The notes beneath the pieces are model-generated. The model searched no databases. It saw only the letters and a program-made list of their open reading frames with translations, and was not told the DNA's origin. A program made the translations under genes and the position numbers. A stretch of 64,000 bases of DNA from Paludibacteraceae bacterium (GTDB lineage Bacteria; Bacteroidota; Bacteroidia; Bacteroidales; Paludibacteraceae): positions 62,001 through 126,000 of the forward strand of contig JAFYMG010000016.1 in NCBI GenBank assembly GCA_017556705.1, read 5' to 3'. This document shows positions 15,590 through 25,486 of this stretch, one piece after another. Positions within the stretch are counted from its first letter, which is position 1. Each line of letters begins with the position of its first letter.

Positions 15590-17623
15590 TTAATACAAAT
15601 TATACGTAGTTTTGAGTACGCGGAACTCGGTACGACGATTGAGCGAGTTGCATACCTCTTGTTTGTCGGCTGATAGGGTAGTGATAAATGCTTCGTCTAG
15701 CACTTGATCTTTTGGTAGATAAGGGTATTGCTTGTGCAATACTTCATCCACGACCACAGGTTTCTCTTCGCCGTAGCCAACAGGCGTAAGACGCTCCTGC
15801 TCAATACCATGCTTGATCAAGTAATCCACTACCGATTTTGCACGCTTAAGTGACAGCTCTTGGTTGGCTTCATTGTTACCCACCATATCGGTATGTGCTG
15901 CCATTTCGATGGTGATATTGGGATTGTCATTGAGTAATTTGATCAAGGCATTGAGTCCATCTTCTGAATCAGGAGATAATTCCCAACTACCAAACTTGAA
16001 GAAGATATTACCCATTTTTACTGGCTTAGAAATGGGTGATAATACGAAATTATGTTCGTATGTGTAGCTGTCCTTCAATCCCTCTGTGGTAAATATCTGC
16101 TTCTCGTTAAGATATCCACGTGCGTTCACCAGCATCGCATATCGTGTATCTTTGTTCAACTTCAGTCGATAGGTACCATCGCGTCGAATTTGCGTTTTAA
16201 CATTGGTACCATCATTGCCTACAAGACGTAGTGTTGCATCGGCTAGGTGTTCACCGTTGTTATCGGTGACATTTCCTTCGATGATAAACTCCAATTGTGG
16301 CAAAACGAACGAATATATCAAATCGAATCCCTTCTTTTGCCCTCTGTTGGAAGAGAAGAATCCATTTTCTGTTGCTCCTGCGAAAGTGATACCAAAATCA
16401 TCTCCATTGGAGTTGAATGGTGCACCCATATTAAACACTTCCCATGTTGTATCTTGAAGTACAGCGTAAAACAAGTCTAGTCCTCCATAACCAGGATGTC
16501 CTTTGGAAGCGAAGTATAAGCGACCATCTTGACGAATATATGGAAACAATTCATCATCACTTGTATTAATCTGTGGCCCCATATTGCGGATGTCGTCCCA
16601 CTCGCTACCATTGGAAATCGCCATATAAATATCTTTTCCACCGTATCCTCCCGGTGCATCGCTTACAAAGTAAAGGGTGTCGCCTGTCATATTGATGCTT
16701 GGATGTCCCACGGTGATGCTACTATCTTTGAATAGCTTCACCTCCTGTGCCTCTCCCCATTCGCCGCTGGCGCGTTGTGACATATAAATTTTAGCACCTA
16801 AATCTTGTCCATTGATAGGTTTTGAGTAGGTGAAATACATTGTTCTACCATCGGCTGATAATGAGGCCGCCCCTAGTTCTGCAGTCGTGGTTTGTTTTTG
16901 GTTTTCTCCCTCTTCGTTTTCGGATTCTTTGTATAATCCTTCGCATAATTCAATATCTTCCCATTTTCCAGCCGCATTCTTGCGGGCTGAGTAGAGATTG
17001 AACGATGGCATCCCCGTTACTGATGATGTACGTACTTTCTTTCTATTGGTGGATTTTTGCTCCTGACGATTAGATGTGAAGATCAATGCGTCAATGTCCT
17101 CTCCAATAAACATAGGAGAAAAATTGGATGAGCGCTTCGCATTAAACTCTTTAGCAACAGCCACCTTATAGCGTGATGGTTGCTTACGCCATACATCTGC
17201 TTTGCCGCACGCATACTTGCCAGCCATAGCTACATAGTCATTTGGATGTGCCTCCAAATAAATATCATACTGCTTGGCTGCTTCGCTATATTTGCCTTGG
17301 TACTGCAATACCTGTGCATAATGCAGATACACTATTGAGTCTGGATAATGATAGCGAATAGCACTCTTATATGAATTTGCAGCCCTGCTATTATTGAGGA
17401 TGCGATAGCACTCTCCTTGTTGGAAAGCTACGTGTGCGCGCAAGGACTTATCCTGTCCTTTCAACTGACGATACACTTGCTTGTACATCTCTGCTGCTTG
17501 GTAATATTCGCCAATATTGTATCGTTTATCTGCACGTTTGATACGAGCAGATATACTACACGAACTGAGCGCTATGACCAGACTGCATGCACATGTTATA
17601 ACTAGAATACTCTTAAATCTCAT
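15590..17623 (-). CDS. PorE-like OmpA-family lipoprotein (TPR, WD40-like, regulatory-like, OmpA-C domains)
   Basis: Envelope lipoprotein of 677 aa. In order: signal peptide with lipobox LSSC, TPR-like helices (about 30-130), a WD40/PD40 beta-propeller (about 160-420; repeats such as GHPSINMTGDTLYFVSDAPGGYGGKD), a carboxypeptidase-regulatory-like domain (about 445-530) and a C-terminal OmpA domain that would bind peptidoglycan (TIEMAAHTDMVGNNEANQ, LSLKRAKSVVDYL). This order and length match Porphyromonas PorE, an accessory component of type IX secretion. Many Bacteroidota have paralogues of similar layout, so PorE identity is inference. Probably co-transcribed with the LytM-like gene upstream. 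Confidence 0.8.
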   Translation of the reverse strand: MRFKSILVITCACSLVIALSSCSISARIKRADKRYNIGEYYQAAEMYKQVYRQLKGQDKSLRAHVAFQQGECYRILNNSRAANSYKSAIRYHYPDSIVYLHYAQVLQYQGKYSEAAKQYDIYLEAHPNDYVAMAGKYACGKADVWRKQPSRYKVAVAKEFNAKRSSNFSPMFIGEDIDALIFTSNRQEQKSTNRKKVRTSSVTGMPSFNLYSARKNAAGKWEDIELCEGLYKESENEEGENQKQTTTAELGAASLSADGRTMYFTYSKPINGQDLGAKIYMSQRASGEWGEAQEVKLFKDSSITVGHPSINMTGDTLYFVSDAPGGYGGKDIYMAISNGSEWDDIRNMGPQINTSDDELFPYIRQDGRLYFASKGHPGYGGLDLFYAVLQDTTWEVFNMGAPFNSNGDDFGITFAGATENGFFSSNRGQKKGFDLIYSFVLPQLEFIIEGNVTDNNGEHLADATLRLVGNDGTNVKTQIRRDGTYRLKLNKDTRYAMLVNARGYLNEKQIFTTEGLKDSYTYEHNFVLSPISKPVKMGNIFFKFGSWELSPDSEDGLNALIKLLNDNPNITIEMAAHTDMVGNNEANQELSLKRAKSVVDYLIKHGIEQERLTPVGYGEEKPVVVDEVLHKQYPYLPKDQVLDEAFITTLSADKQEVCNSLNRRTEFRVLKTTYNLY

Positions 17624-17669
17624 ATCTTATTTTGTACCCATTATTTCTACCCTATACATCGGACTGTGA

Positions 17670-18509
17670 TTAGAAGGCGATGACATTTTCAGGGTTGATA
17701 GCTTCATCATTTTTCCAAAGTTCAAACCCCATCTGATTTTCTCCAGCAATACCAATACATTCACCAGCACGTACGTAATCGCCTACTTGTTTCAATGATT
17801 TTTTTACTCCACGATAGATGGATAGATAGTCGCTATGCTTTACCATCAGGGTATAGACATCGTTTACTTCTTGATTGACATATATCACCACGCCATCCAA
17901 AACTGAAGCTATATTCTCGTTGTCTAATGTGTTGATGATAATACCATAATGCTTTTCTTGTACTGAGAAATGCTCCGCTATTGCACCATGTACGGGCACA
18001 AAAAACACATTCACGGGGTTGGAAATATTGTGAATGTTCTCGAATAACTGCATGTTGTTCTTCTCTTTCGCCTCGTATTGTGCAATGAACTCTGCAGTAG
18101 CTTCACTCTTTGCCTCTAGCAACTGTTCACGCATGATGATTTGCATCGAGTCGAGACTATGTACGGTATCCGATTGCATCTCTCCCGCTACTACTTGTTT
18201 GATGATATCTAAGTATTGGCGTTGCATTTCCAAAGATGTACCCATGGAATCCAAACGAGCTGACTCTTCGATCAACTGTTGTCGAATATTCTCCGAGTAA
18301 CCTGGAAGATAGTTTCGAATAGGTGTATACAATATCACTAAAGAAAATAATGCTAGTGCTATCAAAAACATAGCACCAACCACTACAATGACTCCCCACC
18401 CACTTAGGTGGAGATGCCATTGTTCGGTCAATGTCTTTTCATTCAGCACACTGATGCGATATTTCTCTCGCAACCGTTGCCCTAAAGTGATTTTCTTATT
18501 TTCTACCAA
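17670..18509 (-). CDS. Degenerate LytM/M23-domain membrane protein, TTG start
   Basis: 279-aa protein with one membrane segment (about residues 37-62), a coiled-coil-like periplasmic region, and a C-terminal domain resembling M23/LytM endopeptidases. The zinc-ligand motifs are lost: HxxxD is HYGII, the YAH motif is SIYRG, and HLHFE is QMGFE. It should therefore be non-catalytic, perhaps a scaffold or amidase activator as in EnvC-type proteins. No ATG precedes the membrane segment; the frame opens with TTG (18507-18509) after an in-frame TAA, inside a heptad repeat. Lies just upstream of the PorE-like gene. Confidence 0.75.
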   Translation of the reverse strand: MVENKKITLGQRLREKYRISVLNEKTLTEQWHLHLSGWGVIVVVGAMFLIALALFSLVILYTPIRNYLPGYSENIRQQLIEESARLDSMGTSLEMQRQYLDIIKQVVAGEMQSDTVHSLDSMQIIMREQLLEAKSEATAEFIAQYEAKEKNNMQLFENIHNISNPVNVFFVPVHGAIAEHFSVQEKHYGIIINTLDNENIASVLDGVVIYVNQEVNDVYTLMVKHSDYLSIYRGVKKSLKQVGDYVRAGECIGIAGENQMGFELWKNDEAINPENVIAF

Positions 18510-18528
18510 AATTCTTAATTACTAATTT
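18508..18528. repeat. 7-bp AATT tandem repeat
   Basis: AAAATTC, TTAATTA, CTAATTT, abutting the TTG start of the LytM-like gene. Degenerate. Confidence 0.5.
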
Positions 18529-18615
18529 CCAACGAATCCATTAATTATCACTGATTGATAGTTGTTTTTATCATCAGTGTCAATTCGTGTTATTCGTGGG
18601 AGTATAAATTATTGA

Positions 18616-20256
18616 CTATTTTAATATCGTGCAACCCTCGCAAGGTTTGAGTTGCTTGAAGAAGTCATTGCCCTTGTCATCCACAAGGATAAACGCTGGG
18701 AAGTTCTCCACTTCAATCTTCCAGATGGCCTCCATGCCCAATTCTGGGTACTCAACACACTCGATAGACTTGATGTTCTCTTGCGCCAAGATAGCAGCAG
18801 GACCGCCGATAGAGCCCAAGTAGAAGCCGCCATGCTTTTGGCAAGCATTGGTCACGTCGATAGAGCGGTTACCCTTAGCCAACATGATCATGCTACCGCC
18901 ATTATCTTGGAACTCATCCACGTATGGGTCCATACGACCTGCTGTGGTAGGGCCCATTGAGCCACAAGGCATACCTGCAGGAGTCTTAGCAGGACCTGCA
19001 TAATAGATTGGGTGATTCTTCAAATACTCTGGCATACCCTCGCCTGCATCCAAGCGTGCTTTGATCTTCGCGTGAGCGATGTCGCGACCTACGATGATGG
19101 TGCCATTCAAACTGAGGCGTGTACCGATAGGATATTGGGTGAGGATCTTGCATACGTCAGCCATTGGTTGGTTGAGGTCAATGCGTACTGCATCACCTTC
19201 GCCTGCTTGGCGGAGTTCTTCAGGAATGAGGGAAGCAGGATTATTATCCATCTTCTCAATCCAGATACCATCCTTGTTGATCTTACACTTGATATTGCGG
19301 TCAGCCGAGCAACTTACGCCCAAGCCGATTGGGCAACTTGCGCCGTGGCGAGGCAAACGAATCACGCGGATATCGTGCGCCATATACTTACCGCCAAACT
19401 GTGCACCCAAGCCAATCTTGTATGCCTCCTTCAAGAGTTGCTCCTCGAGCTCGATGTCGCGGAACGCACGACCTGTCTCATCGCCAGTGGTAGGCAGGGT
19501 ATCATAGTAGTGAGTAGAAGCCAACTTCACGGTCAGCAGGTTCTTCTCTGCGCTGGTACCACCAATCACGAATGCGATGTGGTATGGAGGGCAAGCTGCA
19601 GTACCGAGGCTCTTCATTTTTTCCACTAGGAATGGAATGAGTGTACCTGGGTTTTGGATACGCGCTTTGGTTTCTTGATAGAGGTAGGTCTTGTTAGCAG
19701 AACCACCACCTTTGGTGACACAAAGGAAATGATACTCCATACCCTCGGTAGCCTCCAAGTCGATTTGTGCAGGGAGGTTGCATTTGGTGTTTACCTCATC
19801 ATACATATTGAGTGGTGCGTTTTGCGAGTAACGGAGGTTACGCTCGGTGTAGGTCAAATATACACCTTTAGCGAGTGCCTCTTCATCGCAATAACCTGTC
19901 CACACTTGTTGACCTTTCTCGCCGTGGATGATGGCAGTACCAGTATCTTGGCATAGTGGCAATTGACCTTTGCAAGACACCTCTGCGTTGCGCAAGAAGG
20001 TCAAGGCTACGTACTTGTCATTAGCGCTAGCCTCTGGATCGCGAAGGATCTTAGCCACTTGCTCGTTGTGGCTGCGACGAAGCATGAAGCTCACGTCTGA
20101 GAACGCTGCGTTTGCCATTTTGGTCAAACCTTCTGCCTCGATTTTGAGGATAGGTTTACCTTCAAACTCGCTAACTGACACGTGATCTTTGGTCAGCAAA
20201 TAATACTCTGTTTCATCCTTACCAAGTTGAAACATTGGTGCGTACTTAAATTCCAT
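18616..20256 (-). CDS. Fumarate hydratase class I (iron-sulfur)
   Basis: Interconverts fumarate and malate using an oxygen-sensitive [4Fe-4S] cluster, fitting anaerobic fumarate respiration or a reductive TCA branch. 546 aa, single-chain class I type. The N-terminal alpha domain has [15 protein letters not shown] and GTSAEKN, plus [11 protein letters not shown]; the C-terminal beta domain has [26 protein letters not shown]. Cysteines in these motifs are the expected cluster ligands. Lies alone between two intergenic stretches; no consensus promoter found directly upstream. Confidence 0.93.
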   Translation of the reverse strand: MEFKYAPMFQLGKDETEYYLLTKDHVSVSEFEGKPILKIEAEGLTKMANAAFSDVSFMLRRSHNEQVAKILRDPEASANDKYVALTFLRNAEVSCKGQLPLCQDTGTAIIHGEKGQQVWTGYCDEEALAKGVYLTYTERNLRYSQNAPLNMYDEVNTKCNLPAQIDLEATEGMEYHFLCVTKGGGSANKTYLYQETKARIQNPGTLIPFLVEKMKSLGTAACPPYHIAFVIGGTSAEKNLLTVKLASTHYYDTLPTTGDETGRAFRDIELEEQLLKEAYKIGLGAQFGGKYMAHDIRVIRLPRHGASCPIGLGVSCSADRNIKCKINKDGIWIEKMDNNPASLIPEELRQAGEGDAVRIDLNQPMADVCKILTQYPIGTRLSLNGTIIVGRDIAHAKIKARLDAGEGMPEYLKNHPIYYAGPAKTPAGMPCGSMGPTTAGRMDPYVDEFQDNGGSMIMLAKGNRSIDVTNACQKHGGFYLGSIGGPAAILAQENIKSIECVEYPELGMEAIWKIEVENFPAFILVDDKGNDFFKQLKPCEGCTILK

Positions 20257-20287
20257 ATCTGTATATTTTTTAATGTTTTTCTTTACT

Positions 20288-20308
20288 CGTTACCCGATAT
20301 CCGATACC
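20288..20308. repeat. 7-bp CGATATC tandem repeat
   Basis: CGTTACC, CGATATC, CGATACC, between fumarase and the next gene. The same family is inside coding sequence at 22938-22972 and 49596-49623. Confidence 0.8.
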
Positions 20309-20310
20309 TG

Positions 20311-20823
20311 TCAAATCTTCACCTTCTTAAACTCTTGTTTATCCGCGTCAGTACGCTCTTTGTAGCGCATTTCTTGGCTACTCAATTCCATGATTTCATA
20401 TTCGAATGGAATAACGGCAATCTGTTTATCCGTCATATGTATCTCCACAACCTCATCGCCATCTTTTTTCCACATAAACCAACCATTTCCGTATGGCATC
20501 AAATCTTCTTCGAATATATCTTCGCTAGTATTCCATTCACGTCCCCAATAATAGTCATTACCTGCAGGCTCCATAGTATATACGCGATGCCAACCTGTAT
20601 CCACAGTATGTTGCCATACTCCGAGCATCATAGTGTCGATATTCAAGTCTTCAAATACCATCATACCATGCGTCTCTTCCATGATATCTCCGACAGATTC
20701 TACCTTGATTAGTCTTATACTTTCCCTATTGTTGCTATTTGCCACCATATATCCATATACACCCACACCTACTAGCAGCAGGAGTGTCATCATCAACAGC
20801 AGTATGTTACCTCGTTTCTTCAT
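20311..20823 (-). CDS. Hypothetical membrane-anchored protein
   Basis: 170 aa, no family recognised. A charged N-terminus (MKKRGN) is followed by one hydrophobic segment (about residues 7-27), so it is probably a single-pass anchor or uncleaved signal with a periplasmic domain. The soluble part is rich in Trp, Tyr, Met and acidic residues (TGWHRVYTMEP, GNGWFMWKKDGDE) and looks like a small beta-rich domain. Sits 18 bp downstream of the transglutaminase-like gene on the same strand, so the two are likely co-expressed. Confidence 0.6.
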   Translation of the reverse strand: MKKRGNILLLMMTLLLLVGVGVYGYMVANSNNRESIRLIKVESVGDIMEETHGMMVFEDLNIDTMMLGVWQHTVDTGWHRVYTMEPAGNDYYWGREWNTSEDIFEEDLMPYGNGWFMWKKDGDEVVEIHMTDKQIAVIPFEYEIMELSSQEMRYKERTDADKQEFKKVKI

Positions 20824-20841
20824 TACTTCCTATCCACAAAA

Positions 20842-22344
20842 TTACTTTAACGCAATCACTTGTGCCTCTCTGTTATTCATCCCTGGCATCGTCATACCCA
20901 CAGGCGCATTTACAAAAGTAGGATCGCATACCGTATAACGATGACCCTTATATGTCAAGTAATCACCATTTACCTCCTGCTTAAATGCTACCGCTGTCGC
21001 CAAATGCCCAGGATAATAGATCAATACCACATCCAAATCCACTAAATCGCGTACCAGACGAGCAAACAAGATCGAACGGTCCTCGCAATCCGAATAAGGA
21101 TAATGCAACGTTTCCGAAGCAAAGAATGCTCGATCATACCCCCACACTTGATTGTCATAACCATAGGTGAAAGCGGTCTGAACGAAATTCAATAACTTAT
21201 TCACCGCATCTCTTTCGCTCAAACCTACGATCGACTTCTTCAGGGTAGGGTATAAACTCGCTTGTACATGCTCGCTTAACGGTGTATTCGCATACACCAC
21301 CCAACGTGTCATCGAATTATTGCCGAAATATGCTGATGGGTAATGATTAAAGAAATCTACCTCGTTTTTATTTACTGCTACATCAACTACGATGCCGTAT
21401 TTGGAGCGCAATTGGCGTACACTACTCATGTCCTCGTCTAGCTTCTGCTCCTCGCGTAACTGCAACGAGATGGCTCGCTCTTTCTCGAAATATGCCTTAC
21501 ATATCTTCAATTCCCCTACTTCGCAGTTCAGTGGGTAGAAGTACTCCCCATTAATTTCGTAACGGTTCATACGTAGAATACTAAACTCGCTAGCTACTAA
21601 TACATACAGTCTGCCTTCGCCATATGCCAAGCGAACCTTGTAGTTCGATTGCGCCAACAAGTATGCTTGCATCAACACTGCCTCATTCGTCTTGCCGTAC
21701 TGCTTTTCACTTACAGCTTGCAGCATATCGATATAGCCCCAATCGCACAACGACAGTGCGTCGCGCACGCTCAGTACATTGCTCAGGGTGATATTATACT
21801 TAGCATCCGACAAATGCATCCAAGCATCTGCCAGACCCTTCTCATTCAACGACTTAATCTTTAGATCATCCAACAAAGGAAAACCTACACTTACCAAGGT
21901 GCCGTAAAACGATATAGCTACTGTCTTATGGGGGATCTCATCTATTGCTTCTACGGGCGCGATAGGCGCGGGCTTGGCACTTGGTTGCGGTACAATAATC
22001 ACCTCCTCTTTCGTTATTATCGCTTCGCTATAGGACGCGGTCTCTGTCACAATTTCCTCTACGGGTGCTTCGTATACTACAGGTGCTAGCTCCTCTTCTT
22101 CCTCTACTACAATAGCAGGCAATGCATATGCTGTCTCCCAACTATCGCGCATGAAGGTAGCGTATTGCTCGTTTTGTGCTCGACGAAAGGCGTCATACTC
22201 CGCTTGTTGTGAGATCTTGAAAGTATCATACTGTTGCATTTGATCTCTCCTAAATTGCTCGAAAGTTTTGGAAAAATCATCCATCTGTCCCAAGGCACTA
22301 GTTGCTACCAATAGCAACCCTAAAACAATACTCCACTTATTCAT
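20842..22344 (-). CDS. Exported transglutaminase-like (papain-fold) protein
   Basis: 500 aa from the ATG at 22344, which gives a clean signal peptide (MNKWSIVLGLLLVATSALGQ); the longer frame start at 22395 lacks one. A coiled-coil-like charged stretch (about 20-60) and a Glu/Pro/Val-rich linker (about 70-120) precede a C-terminal domain with a transglutaminase/papain triad: Cys in YSDCEDRS, His in YPGHLATAV and Asp in TVCDPTF. Such domains act as cysteine peptidases or protein cross-linkers; substrate unknown. Own promoter at 22441-22472. Confidence 0.7.
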   Translation of the reverse strand: MNKWSIVLGLLLVATSALGQMDDFSKTFEQFRRDQMQQYDTFKISQQAEYDAFRRAQNEQYATFMRDSWETAYALPAIVVEEEEELAPVVYEAPVEEIVTETASYSEAIITKEEVIIVPQPSAKPAPIAPVEAIDEIPHKTVAISFYGTLVSVGFPLLDDLKIKSLNEKGLADAWMHLSDAKYNITLSNVLSVRDALSLCDWGYIDMLQAVSEKQYGKTNEAVLMQAYLLAQSNYKVRLAYGEGRLYVLVASEFSILRMNRYEINGEYFYPLNCEVGELKICKAYFEKERAISLQLREEQKLDEDMSSVRQLRSKYGIVVDVAVNKNEVDFFNHYPSAYFGNNSMTRWVVYANTPLSEHVQASLYPTLKKSIVGLSERDAVNKLLNFVQTAFTYGYDNQVWGYDRAFFASETLHYPYSDCEDRSILFARLVRDLVDLDVVLIYYPGHLATAVAFKQEVNGDYLTYKGHRYTVCDPTFVNAPVGMTMPGMNNREAQVIALK

Positions 22345-22440
22345 GCTTGTATTAATCTTTATGGTGTTTAACCTAATTAATCTTATGTTGTTCACTCTGG
22401 TGACGTAACGGCGTTTGTTTTGCTATTTCCATTTCCGCCG

Positions 22441-22472
22441 CAAAGGTACAAAAAAAAATGCATATATGCAAG
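22441..22472 (-). promoter_or_regulatory. Bacteroidota promoter of the transglutaminase-like gene
   Basis: Minus strand CTTG (22472-22469), 20 nt containing CATATATGC and nine T, TACCTTTG (22448-22441). Confidence 0.85.
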
Positions 22473-22494
22473 TAAATCGATTGAAATTTTATTT

Positions 22495-22531
22495 TATAAA
22501 TAAAAAATGCGGACACGCAATGCGTCCGCAT
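22495..22531 (-). terminator. Rho-independent terminator of the envelope/polysaccharide unit
   Basis: Stem ATGCGGAC / GTCCGCAT (22507-22531) with a 9-nt loop; on the minus strand followed by TTTTTT. It ends the unit that starts at the bactofilin promoter. Confidence 0.75.
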
Positions 22532-22572
22532 ATGATTTTATATTCTAAATTTCGAATAGATGTTAGCCTCTT

Positions 22573-23607
22573 TTATTGCTTCTTACCTAGCACGTAAAAA
22601 TCAAATACAATACTTCTGTGTGCAAGCATGTTTAGGGCTCTTTGTTTACCCTTGCTTGCAATCGGATATTGCGCTTTCATCTTGTGGTATGCCCAACGTG
22701 CCTCTAATACGGCTTTGGCATTAGGTATTTGCCCCGTTACGAGCATTTGCAAGGCTGCTACATAGTCCATGAAGAAACGTACTATCATTACCCACCATAA
22801 TTGCGATAATGGTAGGTTCTTTCTGAGCATTAGCAAATTGTTGCGGAAATTAAGAAACGTCTTACGTGGATTCTCATACCCCAACGTGCCGCCACCTACG
22901 TGATAAACCACAGTATCTGGCAACACTACAATACGCCCGATTCCCGATATCGGATATCCGATATCCGTATTCCATAACCTCCAACACAAGTCAATCTCTT
23001 CCTGATGCGCAAAGAAATTGGCATCCAATCCCCCTAACTCTTTGTATGTTCGCGTACGAATGAGCAGGCACGCACCCGTCGCCCAGAATATAGGTGCGAT
23101 ATCATCATATTGTCCACGATCTTCTTCGATATGCGTCATTAGTCGTCCGCGGCAATAGGGATAGCCTAACATATCCATCATTCCTCCTGCTGCACCTGCA
23201 TGCTCAAAACGTATCGCACTGATCTCGCCCTTGTCATACTGCTGTTTGCTATGCCACGAACCTATCTTGGGCTGTGCAGCTATTACCTCGGGATGAGCAT
23301 CCATATATGCCAGCATCGTGTCCAACCAATTTGGCGTCACCTCCACATCTGAATTGAGCAGCACTGTATATTCAGCATCCACTTGCTCAATGGCATGATT
23401 ATATCCAGCAGCGAAACCATAGTTTTTGTCAAGTTCTATCACACGTATAGGCTGTGTACGAAGATACCCTAACGAATCGTCGGTCGATCCATTGTCCGCT
23501 ACAACCACCTCTACATCAGGTAGTTGTGTGTGTGCTAGTACCGATGGGAGAAACTGACGCAAGGTTTTCTCTCCATTCCAATTCAGTATGACTACACTAC
23601 ATTTCAT
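22573..23607 (-). CDS. Glycosyltransferase family 2
   Basis: GT-A fold transferase using a nucleotide-sugar; 344 aa from the ATG at 23607 (MKCSVVILNWNGE), preferred over 23640 because family members begin just before this strand. Motifs: VVADNGSTDDS, the DxD-like LLNSDVEV, and HQEEIDLCWRLWN for acceptor binding. The C-terminal amphipathic region suggests membrane association. It resembles rhamnosyl/LPS-type GT2 enzymes. An in-frame CGATATC heptad array (22938-22972) encodes NTDIGYPISGIGR (about residues 212-223). Last gene of a polysaccharide-related unit. Confidence 0.88.
   Translation of the reverse strand: MKCSVVILNWNGEKTLRQFLPSVLAHTQLPDVEVVVADNGSTDDSLGYLRTQPIRVIELDKNYGFAAGYNHAIEQVDAEYTVLLNSDVEVTPNWLDTMLAYMDAHPEVIAAQPKIGSWHSKQQYDKGEISAIRFEHAGAAGGMMDMLGYPYCRGRLMTHIEEDRGQYDDIAPIFWATGACLLIRTRTYKELGGLDANFFAHQEEIDLCWRLWNTDIGYPISGIGRIVVLPDTVVYHVGGGTLGYENPRKTFLNFRNNLLMLRKNLPLSQLWWVMIVRFFMDYVAALQMLVTGQIPNAKAVLEARWAYHKMKAQYPIASKGKQRALNMLAHRSIVFDFYVLGKKQ
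22938..22972. repeat. 7-bp CGATATC tandem repeat inside the glycosyltransferase gene
   Basis: CGATTCC, CGATATC, GGATATC, CGATATC, CGTATTC: five units, translated in frame. Confidence 0.85.
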
Positions 23608-23647
23608 TGTGCTTACTTGACATTTTGCCATAATTAGCATCTAGAGG

Positions 23648-25468
23648 TTAAAATCCGAAACTAAATGCTGCCGATACGGTGAAGTTCTTACCCTGTTGAT
23701 ATAGTGGCATATATTTGTCCAAATAATATTGCGCATTACCTATATCCTCGCTCTTGATGACATCTGTTTTTGTGTTGTCGAATCCGCGTGCATGGTTGTA
23801 TTCTAATGTCAATGTCATATACATATTCGGATGCACCTCATACACACCATCCCAACGTAATACATCATTGCGGAAAATCACCTTGTCAAATGGCTTTTGA
23901 GAGATAGTTTCTGCGATGCCGCCATCGCGAATCACACCATCTGTCCCCCTATATATACGCAAGTATGCGTACGAGTTGTATTTCGTGTCGTTGGTATAAC
24001 TCATTTTTACGAGTAATCCCCTCGCAGGCCGATATGCTAATTCGGCATAGATCGATTGCGCATTGTCCCCCATGTAATGCCCTAGATTATATGAGTTGCT
24101 TGCCCATGTCAAGGCATCAATTGAGTGGGTGTAACATGCTATGTATGAGCGCATGAACTCACCTTTCAAACTTAACCCTTTGACTGGCCATCCTCCCCAG
24201 TGAAAGCCCACTAAGTATGAGATGGGGTTGTTCTCCTTGTTGGACGGTTTGAGGCGCTTCAATGCAAACTCATCCAGATAGAATGAACCATATATCTGCA
24301 GATGATCCACCGGGCGAACCGACAAACTGGCAAAGGCTTGTGAATTTTGATTTTGCGAAGCAATACCCTTTGTCAATAGGTGATCAAGCGACTTGTAAAA
24401 AGCAATAGGAATGAAATACGCAGCTTGTACATTACGTTCTGCATATACAATCGAGTTACCCAACGAGAATGACAACTGCTTTACGGGGGTGAACGTAAAC
24501 ATGTTTGCTGCCATAAACTTATTCATGGGGCGATAGTTCGTAATCGGCGTACCAGGCTTGGTTGAGTGCTCTAGGTAGTAGTAACTGGTATCTATCACGT
24601 TCGATACTAGCCATGCATGGAAATAGTCGAACTGAAACCACTCATATGGTGTGAGCTGCAATGATACCATCGGCACAGCAGGCGCTCTGCCCGATAAGAT
24701 GTTCGAACTATGATACGCATCTCCCCAACGTATATTCTCGCGTTGAATACCGATGCTGCCCCACCATGAATATAGACTGATACCCCCTTTTGAATCGGAA
24801 AAATCTCCGCCATAATTAGCTTCCTTGTATTGCACACCTGCCAATGGTGTCAACGCCGGTTGCACACCCGAAGCGCCATAGTGAATACGTGCTCCTCGCA
24901 TGCGCGCGTTGTCGTCAGGATAATATTCTTTATTCAACCAATCGCCGCTCCACGAGTTATCGCGCAGACTGCCCCATATACTCAGGTGATTGGCAATGTC
25001 CATTTGCAATTCTGCTCCCCACCAACGCTGTAGTAGCACACCTTTCTTGTTGGCCATTACATCTGCACCTAAGATAGGACGCAGGCGCATCTTAAACATC
25101 GAGTCTGCTTTACGATAACTGAATTGCGGATCAGCCAACGATAAGTTATAGGTACTATGATCGGTGTATTGCACATGGTTATCCACCATCGTGTCGCGCT
25201 CCAAAGCAAACTCATTCAGATAGAATGCTAAGTCTTTCTGCTGACGACGATTAAGTAGCGTATCTGCCGCTTGTGCCTCTACTAACATATCTGCTATCTG
25301 CTTGCGTGTATAGGGACGTACCGCTGTTTGACGTACCACTATACCATCCGTCAGTAATTCATCAATGAAATCATACAAGCGGGTCTGTGTCAATGGTACA
25401 GGTATATTCTGCGCCATTACCGATAGCCCATTGCCAAGCACCAATAATATGATAAATAATCGCTTCAC
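23648..25468 (-). CDS. Capsule assembly Wzi-like outer-membrane protein
   Basis: 606 aa with a signal peptide (MKRLFIILLVLGNGLSVMAQ), an N-terminal helical segment (TRLYDFIDELLTDGIVV, typical of Bacteroidota Wzi-like proteins), then a long beta-barrel region of alternating aromatic strands ending in the outer-membrane C-terminal Phe (AAFSFGF). Wzi anchors capsular polysaccharide at the outer surface. The sugar transferase and glycosyltransferase on either side support a surface polysaccharide role. A general beta-barrel of unknown function remains possible. Confidence 0.7.
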   Translation of the reverse strand: MKRLFIILLVLGNGLSVMAQNIPVPLTQTRLYDFIDELLTDGIVVRQTAVRPYTRKQIADMLVEAQAADTLLNRRQQKDLAFYLNEFALERDTMVDNHVQYTDHSTYNLSLADPQFSYRKADSMFKMRLRPILGADVMANKKGVLLQRWWGAELQMDIANHLSIWGSLRDNSWSGDWLNKEYYPDDNARMRGARIHYGASGVQPALTPLAGVQYKEANYGGDFSDSKGGISLYSWWGSIGIQRENIRWGDAYHSSNILSGRAPAVPMVSLQLTPYEWFQFDYFHAWLVSNVIDTSYYYLEHSTKPGTPITNYRPMNKFMAANMFTFTPVKQLSFSLGNSIVYAERNVQAAYFIPIAFYKSLDHLLTKGIASQNQNSQAFASLSVRPVDHLQIYGSFYLDEFALKRLKPSNKENNPISYLVGFHWGGWPVKGLSLKGEFMRSYIACYTHSIDALTWASNSYNLGHYMGDNAQSIYAELAYRPARGLLVKMSYTNDTKYNSYAYLRIYRGTDGVIRDGGIAETISQKPFDKVIFRNDVLRWDGVYEVHPNMYMTLTLEYNHARGFDNTKTDVIKSEDIGNAQYYLDKYMPLYQQGKNFTVSAAFSFGF

Positions 25469-25471
25469 CTC

Positions 25472-25485
25472 TCTAAACTCTAAAC
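25472..25485. repeat. Two CTAAAC heptads
   Basis: TCTAAAC twice between the Wzi-like gene and the sugar transferase stop codon. Confidence 0.6.
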
Positions 25486-25486
25486 A

